Shown in pieces: positions 1-11,494 of a stretch of DNA of 64,000 nt. Both the position numbers and the translations under genes were made by a program. The first letter of the stretch is position 1. Every line of letters starts with the position of its first letter. The notes under the pieces were generated by a model that was given only the letters and a program-made list of their open reading frames with translations, ran no database searches and had not been told where the DNA came from. The stretch lies in NCBI GenBank assembly GCA_032629725.1, contig JAFEVB010000005.1, positions 992,001-1,056,000 on the forward strand, in the 5' to 3' direction. The DNA comes from Gremmenia infestans. Taxonomy: Eukaryota; Ascomycota; Leotiomycetes; Helotiales; Hamatocanthoscyphaceae.

Positions 1-1712
1 ACATGCATCCTGCTGGAATTATCATTGCTATACTATTGCCGTAAAGGGCAATCCGCTACGAGCAGAATCTTTTTCAAGCCCTTCATCGTTCTATACTCCG
101 TACTCCTTAGAATGAAGGTTAACGAGAAATCCTTCTCCATTACCCACATCCAGAAGATAATAATAGTCCTATGGGTCCTTTTGCCCCGCTTTATTTGTCG
201 AAGGAATGATGTGAATGCTTCCATGTCCACTTCCTAGTATTAGCTTAGGGTTCAGTGGGTTTTGCCGGACGCTTGAAGGACTTTCCGACAGATGTATAGG
301 ATGCGATGTGCACTATATAATACAGTAAATGGAGATTTGATAGCAATAATACAATCAGGGTCGAGAATAGAGCGCGGTTTTTGATCAAAAATGCTATAGA
401 TAGATTGTACTCAATGATTTATACAAAGACACTAGCCCAATGAACAGACCATTAAGAAGGAACGGATTTGATAAAAAGCGAAAAGCTGGGGAGATTTGTG
501 ATTTGAAAGAGTGTACACCACATGAGCTGTAAATTTGAGGATTGAGGTCATGGCTTCCCTCCTGACTAAGCTATGACGTATATATACACACACTTGCGGG
601 AGAAATGGCAAACCTTGCCATACCTAAGATACTCACGTGATACTATTCAGAAACGGTATTGACTCCTAAAATATGGAAATATGAGAAACTATATCGGTAT
701 CTTATAGCCAATACGTATTTATAGATGCCCTAACAAGCACACCATAGCATTGCCATAAATGATATACCCTGGAAAGGGTAAAAAGCCCCGAACTATATAT
801 GAAGCAAGCGGGACCCGCATTCGACCCATAGAAGCACGCGCTACTATACTGTATACTTCGTCGAATCGTAAAAGCTCAGGTCCGGTTCCCATCAAAGATA
901 AAATGCAAGTCATTTTGCGGGGCAAGTTATTTTAAGTGTACCGACCCTTCTCAAGTCGGGCTACTTACTTATAGGGGTTTATCGGAAGTGCCCCCTCCCC
1001 TTGAATATATAGATCTTACAATGTGAAACTCCATGTGCTGCTCGGCGATCTTTTTCCCTTGGCTTGTTTCGAGTTTCATCCTATGAGATATACGACAAGA
1101 TATGAAGTACGTACTTGGAGGTGGCCCGTGCACAAAGGACTACCGGTACGTCGAATCTATATTTAGGGACCTGATGAACCTTCCCCACCAGTTCTCATCT
1201 TTTCAATTTTTAGACTCTTACAGTTTTGCAAAGTCTTTATTCCTTGTCCTTAATCGCGACGATTCTGATATCGAATTATAGGCGCAAAAGACACTATTTC
1301 TCTACTGAAATGTGATTTCAAGTTTGTTTATCGTACGTTTCATTTCAGCCTAAATGTTTTCAGGCGTGCTTGTAACATGTCTTGCAATCCAGCATCATTA
1401 GACTGTTTGGGGAATATGCAATTGAGCCTTTCTAGTCATGTGACTCGTCGTGTTGCAACCACCATCTTAGCTAGCTAACGAATACGAATGCAACCACCAA
1501 GACCATAACCTACGGGCCTACAATTGTAGTAAAGTGATCACCTTGTGATACCAACAGAAACGACGTCTGTCAAGCCTACGTAATGCGGTTAAGATCCGAT
1601 TTGTTTCTTGTTCAAAAATTTAAAGAAACGCTTATAATAATAGATACATCAAATATTGTAACTAAATATAGAAATACTGACATAGAAACATTAAGAAAAA
1701 AATTATGCATTC

Positions 1713-1736
1713 ATTATTATACTATAGTATAATAAT
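1713..1736. repeat. 24-bp perfect palindrome
   Basis: This AT-rich sequence equals its own reverse complement over 24 bases, centred on ACTATAGT. It sits in the most AT-rich part of the left intergenic region. It could be the centre of a decayed inverted-repeat element or a chance product of low complexity. Confidence 0.7.
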
Positions 1737-2171
1737 AAAGTAAATAAAGAAACAAATCGGGATAATATGTATTTTGAACAAATATACACTATTATTATTT
1801 TGTAAGTATTTTAAATCTCTTAAGTAGAGAAATATTCAAGAGCAAAAGCTTAATAAGTGACTTATCGCTTGGACGATTAAATTGAAGAATAAGTATAATT
1901 CAGAAAGATTAAGCCTCTACAGAAATTACATACTTTCTACTACTTATATGTATTTAGCGGAGAAACATTTCGAAGTTAAGTTACCTTTACCATATCTCTT
2001 TAAAATCCAGTTCAGGATTGGAAAGATATCAATACATTCATCATTTGACACAGACGTAAAGGCTCTCTCACAACTGTTTAAGGAAATTCCCATTAGAAGC
2101 AACCTTTCCCTTTCCAAAAACCCGAGAAGTGCTAGCAGGACTCATGCTGTGGCCCCCTAGGAAGAGTTGAA

Positions 2172-2191
2172 AGATTAAGCTAGCTTAATCT
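2172..2191. repeat. 20-bp perfect palindrome
   Basis: A 20-base perfect palindrome centred on AAGCTAGCTT. A weaker inverted pair built on GAAGAGTT (about 2161 and 2235) surrounds it. It is not AT-only, so it is less likely to be chance than the 1713 palindrome. Function unknown. Confidence 0.65.
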
Positions 2192-3200
2192 ATAAACGAT
2201 TTGTAATCTAATCACCTAATTATACTTCAACTTAACTCTTCGGCTAGATGACTTTCAATTGGCCGATTCTTAATGACCGTATACTTTTTAGTCAGAGGGC
2301 TTAGATCTTTGAATCAGGGTTACTATCAGAGGTCTCCAGTTTACCAGCAATTGCAAGCGTACGACTAATTATTTGAAAGACGTCGCTAAAACGATCTTTG
2401 GATTCAGAGACCATAGCGACTTTTAAGTGGAGAAGACAGCCCCTTACCAATGGTTCATCAGGGTTGAATGTCTATTTCGCCCATGATTGCAGCAGACTAC
2501 GTGTCGCTGAAAGAAGGAGGAAATCTCGGACCGTCCGGTGAAAGTTGTCAGCGAATAGACATATTAGGAAATCTTCTTGTTCCCGAAATGCATCGCCTTG
2601 CTAATGTTTGTAAAACCCCACGGTTGAGATGAGACCTTATAGTTGATGATGTTCAGAATCAGGTTGAAGGAAGGGTTTGTCGTGCTCGGGGCTAATTATG
2701 ACCCACGTGACCCGGTCAAAGCACCCCTTTTTAACTTGAGAGAAGAGATCTCAAGAAAATGCAGAGATAGATTATGTGAAAGATTTCATATCACTTTATT
2801 TTATGGAGCCAAGTAACAGAATTGTTTCATGGGGCAATAGCTGACTAGGAAACTAGTGTTTTTTTGTTCGAGTGAAGTGTAACTAATACGAAAGCTTAAC
2901 TTTACAACAACAAGATCTCTACACCAAATACCAAACCTCTAATAACTAAGCATGAATTGACATTCGCGACCTTGGAAAAGGAGAGGAACGAGAGCAGGTG
3001 CTTCTGACTAGCCTGATCACATGACTGTATGAGGCATCTAAGATCTCATCACCACTCGCACTTGCTTTCCATTTTCCAACCCAATCCACTTACCTTCTTC
3101 TTACCTTGACATAAAGGTTGCGGCTTAATCGCAAGCCTAATACGATCCAGTTATACATATCTCCCCAAGTGCCCCGCTCAGCACTTTCAACCCTACAACC

Positions 3201-3662
3201 ATGTCCACCTCCCACCAACCCCCAAAATACATCTACAAAATCCTGCCTTCCTCTCCCGCACCAACATCTCCTCTCCCCCTATCACTCCCCCTCTCAGACC
3301 TCGACTCCCGCGATGGCTTCCTCCACATGTCGACGTCAAACCAGATCCTCGGCACGCTAAACAACTTCTTCTCCTCCACACCTCACGTCTACATCTTGCG
3401 CGTGCCCTACGCGAAAGTGGAAAGCAGGGTGAAGTGGGAGATGGCGGCTGGGAAGAAGCCGGATGAGAAAGGAGGGTGTTGGGATACGGAGGGGCGGGAG
3501 GGAGGATTCCCGCATATCTATGAGGTGGGGGATGGGGAGGGAAAGGGCACGTTGAGGTTAGGGAGGGAAGAGGTTGAAAGTGTGGGGATGTGGTTGAAGG
3601 GTGAAGGAAGTTGGAGTGAGAAGGGATGGCCGTTTGGAGAAGATGAGCCGAAGCAAGCTTGA
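3201..3662 (+). CDS. DUF952 domain protein
   Basis: A single-exon gene of 153 residues. The N-terminal half carries the DUF952 signature: an IYKI strand near residue 11 and a DGFLHMST motif near residues 38-45, followed by a Q-x-x-x-T/L helix. DUF952 proteins are small and widespread, of uncertain biochemical role, with a fold proposed to resemble ADP-ribosyltransferase or glutathione-related enzymes. The ATG at 3201 lies right before the first conserved segment, so the start is well placed. The C-terminal half is rich in Gly, Glu and Lys and is probably partly disordered. No signal peptide or membrane segment is visible. The gene is complete and stands alone, next to an NLR relic on the opposite strand. 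Confidence 0.85.
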   Translation: MSTSHQPPKYIYKILPSSPAPTSPLPLSLPLSDLDSRDGFLHMSTSNQILGTLNNFFSSTPHVYILRVPYAKVESRVKWEMAAGKKPDEKGGCWDTEGREGGFPHIYEVGDGEGKGTLRLGREEVESVGMWLKGEGSWSEKGWPFGEDEPKQA

Positions 3663-3843
3663 TTGATGCTCGATTGTCAGTGGAAGACGATCACGTGAGA
3701 GGCTAGAACATTAACGTTGGAGCGCTCTCCATGCTTTGGTCCTTCATGCGGCTATAGAGAGGTATATAAACCACTATTCATTCAAGCTATCTTGTTCTGC
3801 TATTTCAAGAGTAGGTTTTCGGTTGAATTGGTGTACACCTACC

Positions 3844-5410
3844 CTACCCTGTTATCACCCATCTCTTTCTTGACATCCGCTTCGTATTCCATGACCTGTG
3901 TCCACAACGGTTTCACGTTTGTAAAATGGAGCTCTTTTGCTAGCTCTAAACAACCCTTGTCCCACGGAACTCTTCGCCATATACCTCCTTACATTTCAAA
4001 TACAATTCATCGCACAAATTTCTAGCTGCGTCCCACTGCCAAACAGCCCGGTAAGTCTCGACAAGCTACCACGTACTTTCCAGCGTGAGATTGTGGTTGG
4101 GACCAAAAAGTCTGGTTATTGTCTCATACAACTCGAATCGCAGTCTATGGGCATCTCTATACCTTCCAAGGCTGACGTATACCTTCGAGAGACCGTTTTT
4201 AGCGAACATCGTGCTGGTATCATCGTCCCCATAATAAAATTGATATTCTTGCACAACCTTTTTGAACTAGCAGCCTGAGTATAGTCGCCTGCAGTTCGGT
4301 GCGCGAATGCAAGATTGTGCTTGGAACGATTGGCATCGATGCTGTCCGGCCCACACAGATCTTTCGTCAGCTCAAATCTATTCTCTAAGAGATAGACAGC
4401 ATCTTGGGCTCGACCGTTCCTCTTATAGAGTTTGCCCAGATACCCCACGCTATCCCAAAACTTGATGTTGTTTTCTCCATAAAGTTTCTTATAGCCATAG
4501 ATGATTTCGAAATGCATTTCTTCTGCTTCAACTAGGTTGGTCGAAATCTTGCTGTATGATCTAGCCACGGCGGCCATTGCTCGAAAAGTCATCTTAGCAG
4601 AACTACCTAAGACACCTTCTGCTTCTTGCATTGCTTCTAACGCAGGATCTTTCGCGTCTGTCTGCCAAAACTCTGAGTCCTTTTGATGTAATACGAAATA
4701 TGCCACGCTCTGGCTTAGGCAGATTTTGCTTTCTGGGGAACAACTCTTAGGATATTATGCCAGCCTTGATCAATGTAAGACTCAGTTCCCAGTTTGCCGC
4801 TCTCACAAAGAAAATGGAAACGCCACCGTTTCCGTAAGAATCTCGAATGGAATAGGCATAGTCAGTTGCGATCTGCGTTTTCCCTATGCCGCCTAGGCCC
4901 CATAGAGCAAGCCTTGTTGATGGCCTGGCTGGAATGTCATACGGCTTCGAATTTCGTGGAGGACATCTTTGCGGCCTACAAACTTTGAGCCTTGCAAATA
5001 TGGCCTAGAGAATACATCTTAAAAGATAGAAATTAGCATTAGCTCCATGCGAGACAACTGGGGTCGTGCCAAGTCATGGTTTGCAGGCAAATTGGGAATT
5101 CTGAATATCACTTCTGGCTCTTCAACCTTTCCCGACGAGGGAGCCGCTGTGATTGTTTGACAATGTTCCTTATCTCATTTGAGAGACACATATAGCTGTC
5201 GTCCTCAGAGTTGTCGAATTCATTCATTTGCGTATGTGATGTGTCCACACCATGCTTTCTATGCCCATCTAGACACGCCATGCCTTCCCCAACTATTCCA
5301 AACTTGACCTTCTTCGCTAGAAATGTCAAAGGGCCGAGAGGAGGCTTAATGACATAAGGCGGAAGCTTCTCGTAGAATCATGAAATGTTGAACTGTCGTT
5401 CGCTTGCCAT
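3844..5410 (-). pseudogene. relic of an NLR-type gene (hydrolase-like N terminus, NB-ARC P-loop, TPR repeats)
   Basis: Reading the minus strand downward, pieces of one STAND/NLR architecture appear in order but in different frames. At about 5105-5400 there is a stretch (EKLPPYV, then SHTQMNEF) resembling the end of the hydrolase-like effector domain of fungal NLRs. At about 4910-4990 a FVGRKDVLHEI segment is followed by a P-loop, LWGLGGIGKTQIA. At about 4066-4706 come kinesin-light-chain-type TPR repeats (KLYGENNIKFWDSVGYLGKL and later units). Most of the NB-ARC core between P-loop and TPRs is missing. There are at least three frame changes and several nonsense codons, including TAG after ESTW near 4064. 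Intact relatives act in allorecognition or innate-type immunity; this copy is dead. Confidence 0.8.
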
Positions 5411-6138
5411 GGTGCTAAAAATGTGGATGAGGTGCCGCAAAGTTTCAGAATTCGGGATTATGGAATTTATAAGTGACCAGTCCTAGCTCGAAAGAGAAAT
5501 CAAAGGGACCGCATCTCACTAGAGAACTTCAAACTTAACACCAGAGCCACCTGGCTCATATACGATAGACCTTATATCCACAAGCGGCCCGACCCTGTAC
5601 ACAGCCTTGCTGCGGATGAGACTCCAGGCACAGGGCAGATTCCGACATGAACCAAAGTGCGGAACATACCCAATTGCGCCAATAACATGGGAATGGCAAT
5701 GGAAGGAAATGTCCCCCGTATGTATATATGAAATCGAAAAGCTCAGTTGGGCTGCTCTCACGACAGGTGCTCACTCCTAGACGTTCGCTTTGTAGGCCAC
5801 TAAGCTTATATGAGCCTGTGTTTGTGGATGGGGCAAAGAAGTCTTGTAAGGTAGTGTAGGTCATGCCTTAACGGGTTACATAGGTAACAGGTAGTTGTGT
5901 TTGATAAACCAGTAGACTTGCAGGTGTTAGGAGTTGGCTGAGGCGGTGAAAAAGCTTGGTCACGTAAGCGAGACTAGACCCGATTCGCCATTCTGCCAGA
6001 GAAAAAAGTTCCCCATCAAACTTGGAGTTTGCGAAAATAAATATTCCCTCTAGGAACGACAACCCACCACTGATTTGACGACGTGGAATCGCTTTCCGTC
6101 CATATTGAACACATTCTGGTCTGACAGCTACCCTTACC
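5411..6138. other. intergenic region between the NLR relic and MAK16
   Basis: Only overlapping short frames without protein-like features occur here. The right end contains the MAK16 promoter and 5' leader. No repeat or RNA gene was recognised. Confidence 0.5.
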
Positions 6139-7169
6139 ATGTCGTCCGACGAGATTGTTTGGCAGGTCATAAACCAGCAGTTTTGCTCGTTCAAGCTGAA
6201 GTTCGTTCTCTGCGCACATATTCCCCGCACAATCTAATAGTATACAGGACCACGAAGGAGAAGAATTTCTGTCGCAATGAATACAATGTCACCGGCCTCT
6301 GCAACAGACAATCATGCCCTCTCGCAAACTCCCGCTATGCTACCGTTCGCGCACATCCCGATAGTGGAACACTTTACCTCTACATGAAGACAATCGAGCG
6401 CGCGCATACACCTGCCAAGTTATGGGAACGGATAAAGCTGTCGCAGAACTATGCGAAGGCCCTGGAGCAAGTGGATGAGCGATTGAAGTACTGGCCGAAG
6501 TTCCTTATTCATAAATGCAAGCAGAGACTCACGCGGTTGACACAAGTTGGGATCAGAATGAGACGAATTGCTAGGGAGGATGAGAGGTTAGGAGAGAAGC
6601 TTGTGCCTAAAATGGCGCCAAAGGTTAGGAGGAGGGAAGAGACTAGGGAGAGAAAAGCAGAGGCTGCGGCGAAGGTGGAACGGGCTATCGAAAGAGAGCT
6701 GATTGAGCGTTTGAGAAGTGGGGCCTATGGTGATCAACCGCTGAATGTCAGTGAAGTCATCTGGAAGAAGGTTCTGAAAGGCTTAGAGAGAGGTGGTGAA
6801 GGTACTAGAGACGAGGATTTGGACGAGGGGATCGAGGAAGAAGTAGAAGACGAAAACGAAGAGGCATACGAGGACGAAGAAGGTGTCGGCGGTGTTGAGT
6901 ATGTCAGTGATTTGGGCGAGGATGAAGAGGATCTGGGAGATTTGGAGGACTGGCTAGGAAGTGATAGCGAAGAACCTGCCAGTGATAGCGAGGGTGAGGA
7001 GGATAGCGAGAGCGGAAGCAGCGATGGCGATGAGGTGAAGAAGCCCACGGTGGGTGGAAAGAGGAAGAAAGGCCCAATTTCCAAGGCGAAACCCAAGAAG
7101 TACCCGAGAATGGAAGTCGAGTACGAGGAAGAGGCCGAGGCTGCTGCACGACACTTGGCACCGGCTTAG
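6139..7169 (+). CDS. MAK16: ribosome biogenesis protein Mak16
   Basis: Mak16 is a nucleolar factor needed to assemble the 60S ribosomal subunit. Exon 1 (6139-6200) begins MSSDEIVWQVINQQFCSF, the invariant Mak16 start. A 47-nt intron (6201-6247, GTTCGT...ACAG) separates it from exon 2 (6248-7169), which continues NFCRNEYNVTGLCNRQSCPL, with the conserved cysteines of the L28e/Mak16 domain. The spliced product is 327 residues, close to the family length of about 300. The C-terminal third is very acidic (Glu/Asp blocks around residues 230-300) and ends in a basic segment, as expected for a nucleolar protein. Reading upstream without the intron gives an extension lacking the conserved N terminus, so the spliced model is clearly better. 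Start, splice and stop are all well supported. Confidence 0.95.
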
Positions 7170-7712
7170 AGATAGAGAGAGGGAGAGGGAGAAATGGTTA
7201 GATATCATTGCATTGCTCAGATTCTACTGGATCGGACTAGGATTGACCAAAAAAATGGCGTTGGAGAACAAGACCAATGTGGTTTGTAGCGATTTGCTTA
7301 GCTAGATAAAATACTAAGACTTTACATAAATAGACAAATCTGAACAATGACTATGTCGAAGAAGAGTAATACAGTATAAAACATGATCCAACAACATGTA
7401 CAAACGTAACAATGCTAACAAAGTGCATAAGTTCTTTTAGCTATTTATAGTTATTCCTTTACTAGTAGTCATGCCATGGCGGGGTCGGAACATCTCACGA
7501 CCGTGAAACATGTTTGGTTCCACTGCTTGACCGCATAAACTCTCCCTTTTCAACAACATACACATACAAATACGCATTGCAACGACAACACCCTGTACAC
7601 TCTCTTCTGCAATTACCTTACCTCGTTATCAGCAAATTACAATACCTCACGAGCCTTGCAAACCTTTGCGCGACAGCACAATCACCTCCTGTGAGCGTCG
7701 CCCGCCTCCACG

Positions 7713-8546
7713 ATGAGTTACATGCACAGTTTCTCTACCCTCCTCACCAGCACCACTTCACGATTCGCCTCTGTCAAGAACACTCTACTAGCGACTGAAA
7801 ACGATGGCGATACGGAAGATGACACACATATATGTCGAGTTCTGCGAAACTACTACGACGACAAGAGACAACCATATCCTGGCTGGCTTCCTCCTGATCC
7901 GAAAGCACCAACCCCTCAACAACCTGCGCTGGTGATGAGCAACGTCGGTGCAGGGTATGGGGGGCTTTCAAGCCAACAGCAAGGGGCTCCAGGGCAAAGC
8001 GGGCAACTGAGCAGTCTCTGGGGCACCCAGCCTCAAGCACAATCGCAACCACAACCTAAGAGACGTCCAGCCCTAGGCACACAGAGACAAGTCGCCTCTG
8101 CGACCCCCACCGCTACAGTAAATTCACGTCTATTACCAAGTCAAAACGCCCGTAGCTATCAAAACGCCCATAGCTATCAAGACTCCGCTCCGAGTAATTC
8201 AGATGCCCCTCTGAGTACTAAGGACAAAATGAAAGCCAGGATGAATCCTAAGCGAGCAGTTTCACCTTTAACTCGACCTGCGGAACAAGGACGACAAGGT
8301 AGCTACGACTCTACATCCCGTGGAGGCAATGAGGATAGCTATTCATCACGCGACTCACCAAGAAGCGGTGCATCCAGTCAGCCAGTTACGTCGGCCAACG
8401 CACCATGGCTTAGCGGCGACAAGGGATTCACGCCCGAGGCTTATCAAGCTTCTGGACAGGGCGCAGGTGCAAGGCAAGGACTACCTTCGGGCCCAAGAGC
8501 TGGCAGGACTCCTGCTGGGTACCGGAGCAACCAACCCGGCTATTAG
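7713..8546 (+). CDS. Mso1-like Sec1-binding exocytosis factor
   Basis: A single-exon 277-residue protein. The first 60 residues match the Sec1-binding region of Mso1: an S-T-L-L-T-S-T-T-S-R-F start, then DGDTEDDTHICRVLRNYY and GWLPPDPK. In yeast Mso1 binds the Sec1/Munc18 protein on SNARE complexes at the plasma membrane and assists vesicle fusion. The rest is low complexity, rich in Gln, Ser, Pro and Gly. It includes a duplicated short unit (ARSYQN, HSYQ near residues 148-158) and a late conserved ANAPW segment. The ATG at 7713 is the first in frame and immediately precedes the conserved domain. It lies 543 bp downstream of MAK16 on the same strand, with its own leader. The family call rests on the N terminus only. 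Confidence 0.85.
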   Translation: MSYMHSFSTLLTSTTSRFASVKNTLLATENDGDTEDDTHICRVLRNYYDDKRQPYPGWLPPDPKAPTPQQPALVMSNVGAGYGGLSSQQQGAPGQSGQLSSLWGTQPQAQSQPQPKRRPALGTQRQVASATPTATVNSRLLPSQNARSYQNAHSYQDSAPSNSDAPLSTKDKMKARMNPKRAVSPLTRPAEQGRQGSYDSTSRGGNEDSYSSRDSPRSGASSQPVTSANAPWLSGDKGFTPEAYQASGQGAGARQGLPSGPRAGRTPAGYRSNQPGY

Positions 8547-9731
8547 TGAAGAAGTGTTTCGAGGCGCTAGTTTTGGCTTTTTGCATCTGTATATGTAGAT
8601 ATTGTGCATCGTTAGGAGCCAGGGCGCTCTTTTATGATGCGCATCATGTCGGTCTGGGGCATTATTGGCGTACGGCGTCGAGCACGGGATTGTGAGGGCA
8701 GATTCTGGCCCTTCATTATAGCGCTACTAATGAGGAAGTTTATGCTAAATTCAAGGCACATCACATCTTCCACCCCCTACGTGACCTTGACACGACACAT
8801 TTTTGCTTCTCTTGCTGCCTTGAGGTCCTACCGAAATTGCTATGACTTCTGAATGTTCAGCCTTTGCCATTTCCCATACTATCTACCTAGTTACTCAATG
8901 TCACTTTCCGCCATATCAAAGTTGCTCGAATCCCTTACACATCAAGTAACGTCTTCGTCACTTCTTCCTCATTCACATGTAGCATTATATCCAACCTATT
9001 TTTAACTAAACCTGATGAGAACCCAATACTCTGTCAGCGTACCACATGTAATGTGTCTTGCTCGTTAAATTATATCGACCTCTTCCATGTATAATTGTCG
9101 TAGGAGCCAGCTTTATATCCGGCATGTTGTCCGCATAAACCCTACGGCAGGGCCTGTATAGTACTGCCTGGCCGCGATACTGAACTTTTCTCTCCAGGGC
9201 CGGCAAATCATATTCAAGCCTTACACTTCTAACCAGTGACATAAACGCACTTTTCCTTTCAAAACGCCGTGTCTTCTTGAGGACCCTGCTTTTACCACCT
9301 CGATTCTCCCCTTCTCACTCACTCACCTATTCTACCGCACCTTGAAATCTTACCACAGCAGCTCCTTCCTCTCGCCTGCAACTCTTCATTGGGCTGCTGC
9401 ATGTCAGTCCTAGTCTCCCCACAACAACTACAAACTTCCTCATCTCCGCCTCACAGCTTTCCTGCTGGAATCAACAAGTCCGCCTTTTGCGACTTCACGA
9501 TGAAGTGTTCCAACGCTCTTAAACCAACTTCATCGCTACTTTTCTCTAGACCAAGCATGTTCCAGGTCTGTATCAGTCACTTAATTAGTAAGTCTTCAAA
9601 CACTATCACCAGCAATACATTTTCAAAGTTATTATGTAAGTTTATTCCAATTTCAACGCGTTGATAAATTTATGAAATGTCATGATAATATCCCCGCCGG
9701 GGTATATCCTTCCCAAACACCTGTTAACTCT
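8547..9731. other. intergenic region, no gene seen
   Basis: Short frames on both strands (up to about 90 codons) show no domain, signal peptide or conserved-looking composition. The region contains the 3' ends of the Mso1-like gene and of the PARP-like gene, which converge here. Confidence 0.5.
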
Positions 9732-11494
9732 CTATGCACATAGAATATCAAACGCCACACTTTCATCATCATCGTCACTGTCGTCTTTCCATTCCTTCTT
9801 CCCTTTCTTGGCTTTGTAGGTCGTCCTCGAGCTCTGATACTCATCGAACCAACTCTCCTAGCCCTCACATGCGAATCCTGAATCTCGCGTCCAAATCCCT
9901 GCCTCTGCTCTTGGAACTCCCCATACTCCTCTTCGTCATCAGTACTTTCGCCAATCTCCTCAATCACGAATGAAGATCCCTGCGCAGGCCCGAAACCATA
10001 GGGAAACCATTTAGAAGCCGCCGCCTTCCAAGCCTGCTTTTCAGCCTCAACTTCTCCGGGGAACAGTTGCACAGTCAGCAATTTGGCGTGTGTCTTTGGC
10101 GGCTTCCAGTTACTTGTATCGTTTGCAGCTTCAAAGAGCGCCTTTTTCGCCTTTTCGGCGCCGAGATCGAGATGGATTACATAATAAGGAATGATCTGTG
10201 CGGTGTTGAATACAATATATTCGTTTCCATCTGCGGAGACATGACTGTGCTGTTTTGTTCGCAAGCTCGGTAGTTCTTCGTGTCTCTTCACGTGTAACTT
10301 GTAGGGCCCGCCCCATCAAGACCGCGCAAACGATCAGCCGCATACCTGGGAGGTCCTCAACTCCTGTCTTCTGCGCGCGGCCTTCGGACATGTTGGTATA
10401 AAGGAAGGAAAAGCTTGAATGTGGCGACGAATAGATTCCAATTCCGAAGGAAGCACCACATCGTATTTCTACAGTCTCGTCCCCAGCTTTTTCCCCTGAC
10501 ATGACGAAACCATGCCACACAATCGACGAAACCAGATGACGTTGCGTTCCGTGGAAAGCGACTTTCGGCTTGCAGAGTTCTTGCACGAGATCTTTTTGGT
10601 TGTCCAGGTATGACCCGTATTTTATTACCTTATAAGCTACACATTCGCAAACTTGGCCATAAGACAGCAAACTCAGCTCTTCTTCCATCTCCTTCTGGCG
10701 CCTTCGAAAGCGTGCAACGATATTCTCAAGAAAAACGGGCTCGAAGTGCAATATTCGAAACTGTTCTTGGATCTCTTCACAGAATTTTCTGATGGAAGAT
10801 CCCAGTAATTCATCCCCAGATTCGTCCACAGTCTCAAGGTCAAGGCCTTTGGAATTCTCCAGGAGTATGTTGTAATCTCTAATGTCCTTGGCATTCCAAC
10901 CTTGCTCTATGCCTTCATGGAGAGAGAGACTTTTTTGAAGTTTTGGTTTCGCTTTCCAATCATTTGTAAACATGACTACTTCTTCCGTAAGCCGTACCAG
11001 AATCATGGCGAAGCCAGTCATGTCAAATCGGCTGCCAAAGGGCCATTCCAGAATCCGACGTAGGCTACGGCGTAAAGGATCAACATACACGCGGTTCATA
11101 CTCAACTACGTAATCAGGGTATCAGTACCTTCTACTTTGGACGCTGTTTGATAATGGATATATAAATGGTAAGTAGGACGGTGACAGGGGATAAAATATG
11201 CCAGAAGACATAGACTTGAACGAGGTTGGGGGCACTTGCAGTATTAGCCAAGACTGTAACTGGATCGATCGCAGAGCTATTCACGATCAGTACTAAATCC
11301 TTGAATTGAAAAGTCCAGCCGGCCAGTTCACAGTTCCAGTCAATAACTTCCGGGGGCAGGAACGCGTCGAGAAGAAGGTTGAAGTCTTCGGCTTCTTTGC
11401 TTCTGAGGTTGATGAACCCTCTTGCATTGTCAACCCAGGGTGGGTGATACAGCCCATCTTCATCGCCGGGCATTATAATATCGGATTGCTTCAT
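9732..11494 (-). CDS. PARP-like ADP-ribosyltransferase
   Basis: The centre of this protein is a PARP catalytic domain. It shows FHGTQRHLVSSIVWHGF with the NAD-binding His, GIGIYSSPHSSFSFLY with the second-position Tyr, and GNEYIVFNTAQIIPYYVI with the catalytic Glu, so the H-Y-E triad looks intact. Model: exon 1 11494-11216, exon 2 11105-10299, a 49-nt phase-0 intron 10298-10250 that joins GRALQ to HSHVSADG, exon 3 10249-9869 and exon 4 9833-9732. The predicted length is about 522 residues. The first intron's donor is uncertain (GTCTAT at 11215 or GTGAAT further upstream). The last join needs either an unusually short 35-nt intron or a frameshift. Its support is that the acidic/basic tail (FDEYQSS, KKGKKEWKDDSDDDD) continues naturally in the new frame. 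The N-terminal 250 residues match no domain I recognise, and further 5' exons are possible. Confidence 0.75.

Larger units (their letters stand above)
1..3200. other. gene-free stretch upstream of the DUF952 gene
   Basis: No reading frame here has recognisable protein features. The longest (about 90 codons, 1882-2160) starts with TTG and is low in complexity. The part from about 1600 to 1850 is very AT-rich. Two perfect palindromes, listed separately, are the only structure I can support. It could be decayed repeat DNA or ordinary intergenic sequence. Confidence 0.6.

Noticed and set aside
6075..6247. Unspliced N-terminal extension of MAK16 as a longer protein
   Set aside because: It replaces the invariant Mak16 N terminus with unrelated sequence; the 47-nt intron restores the conserved start exactly.
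6734..7096. Ser/Pro-rich minus-strand frame
   Set aside because: Antisense shadow of the acidic tail of MAK16.
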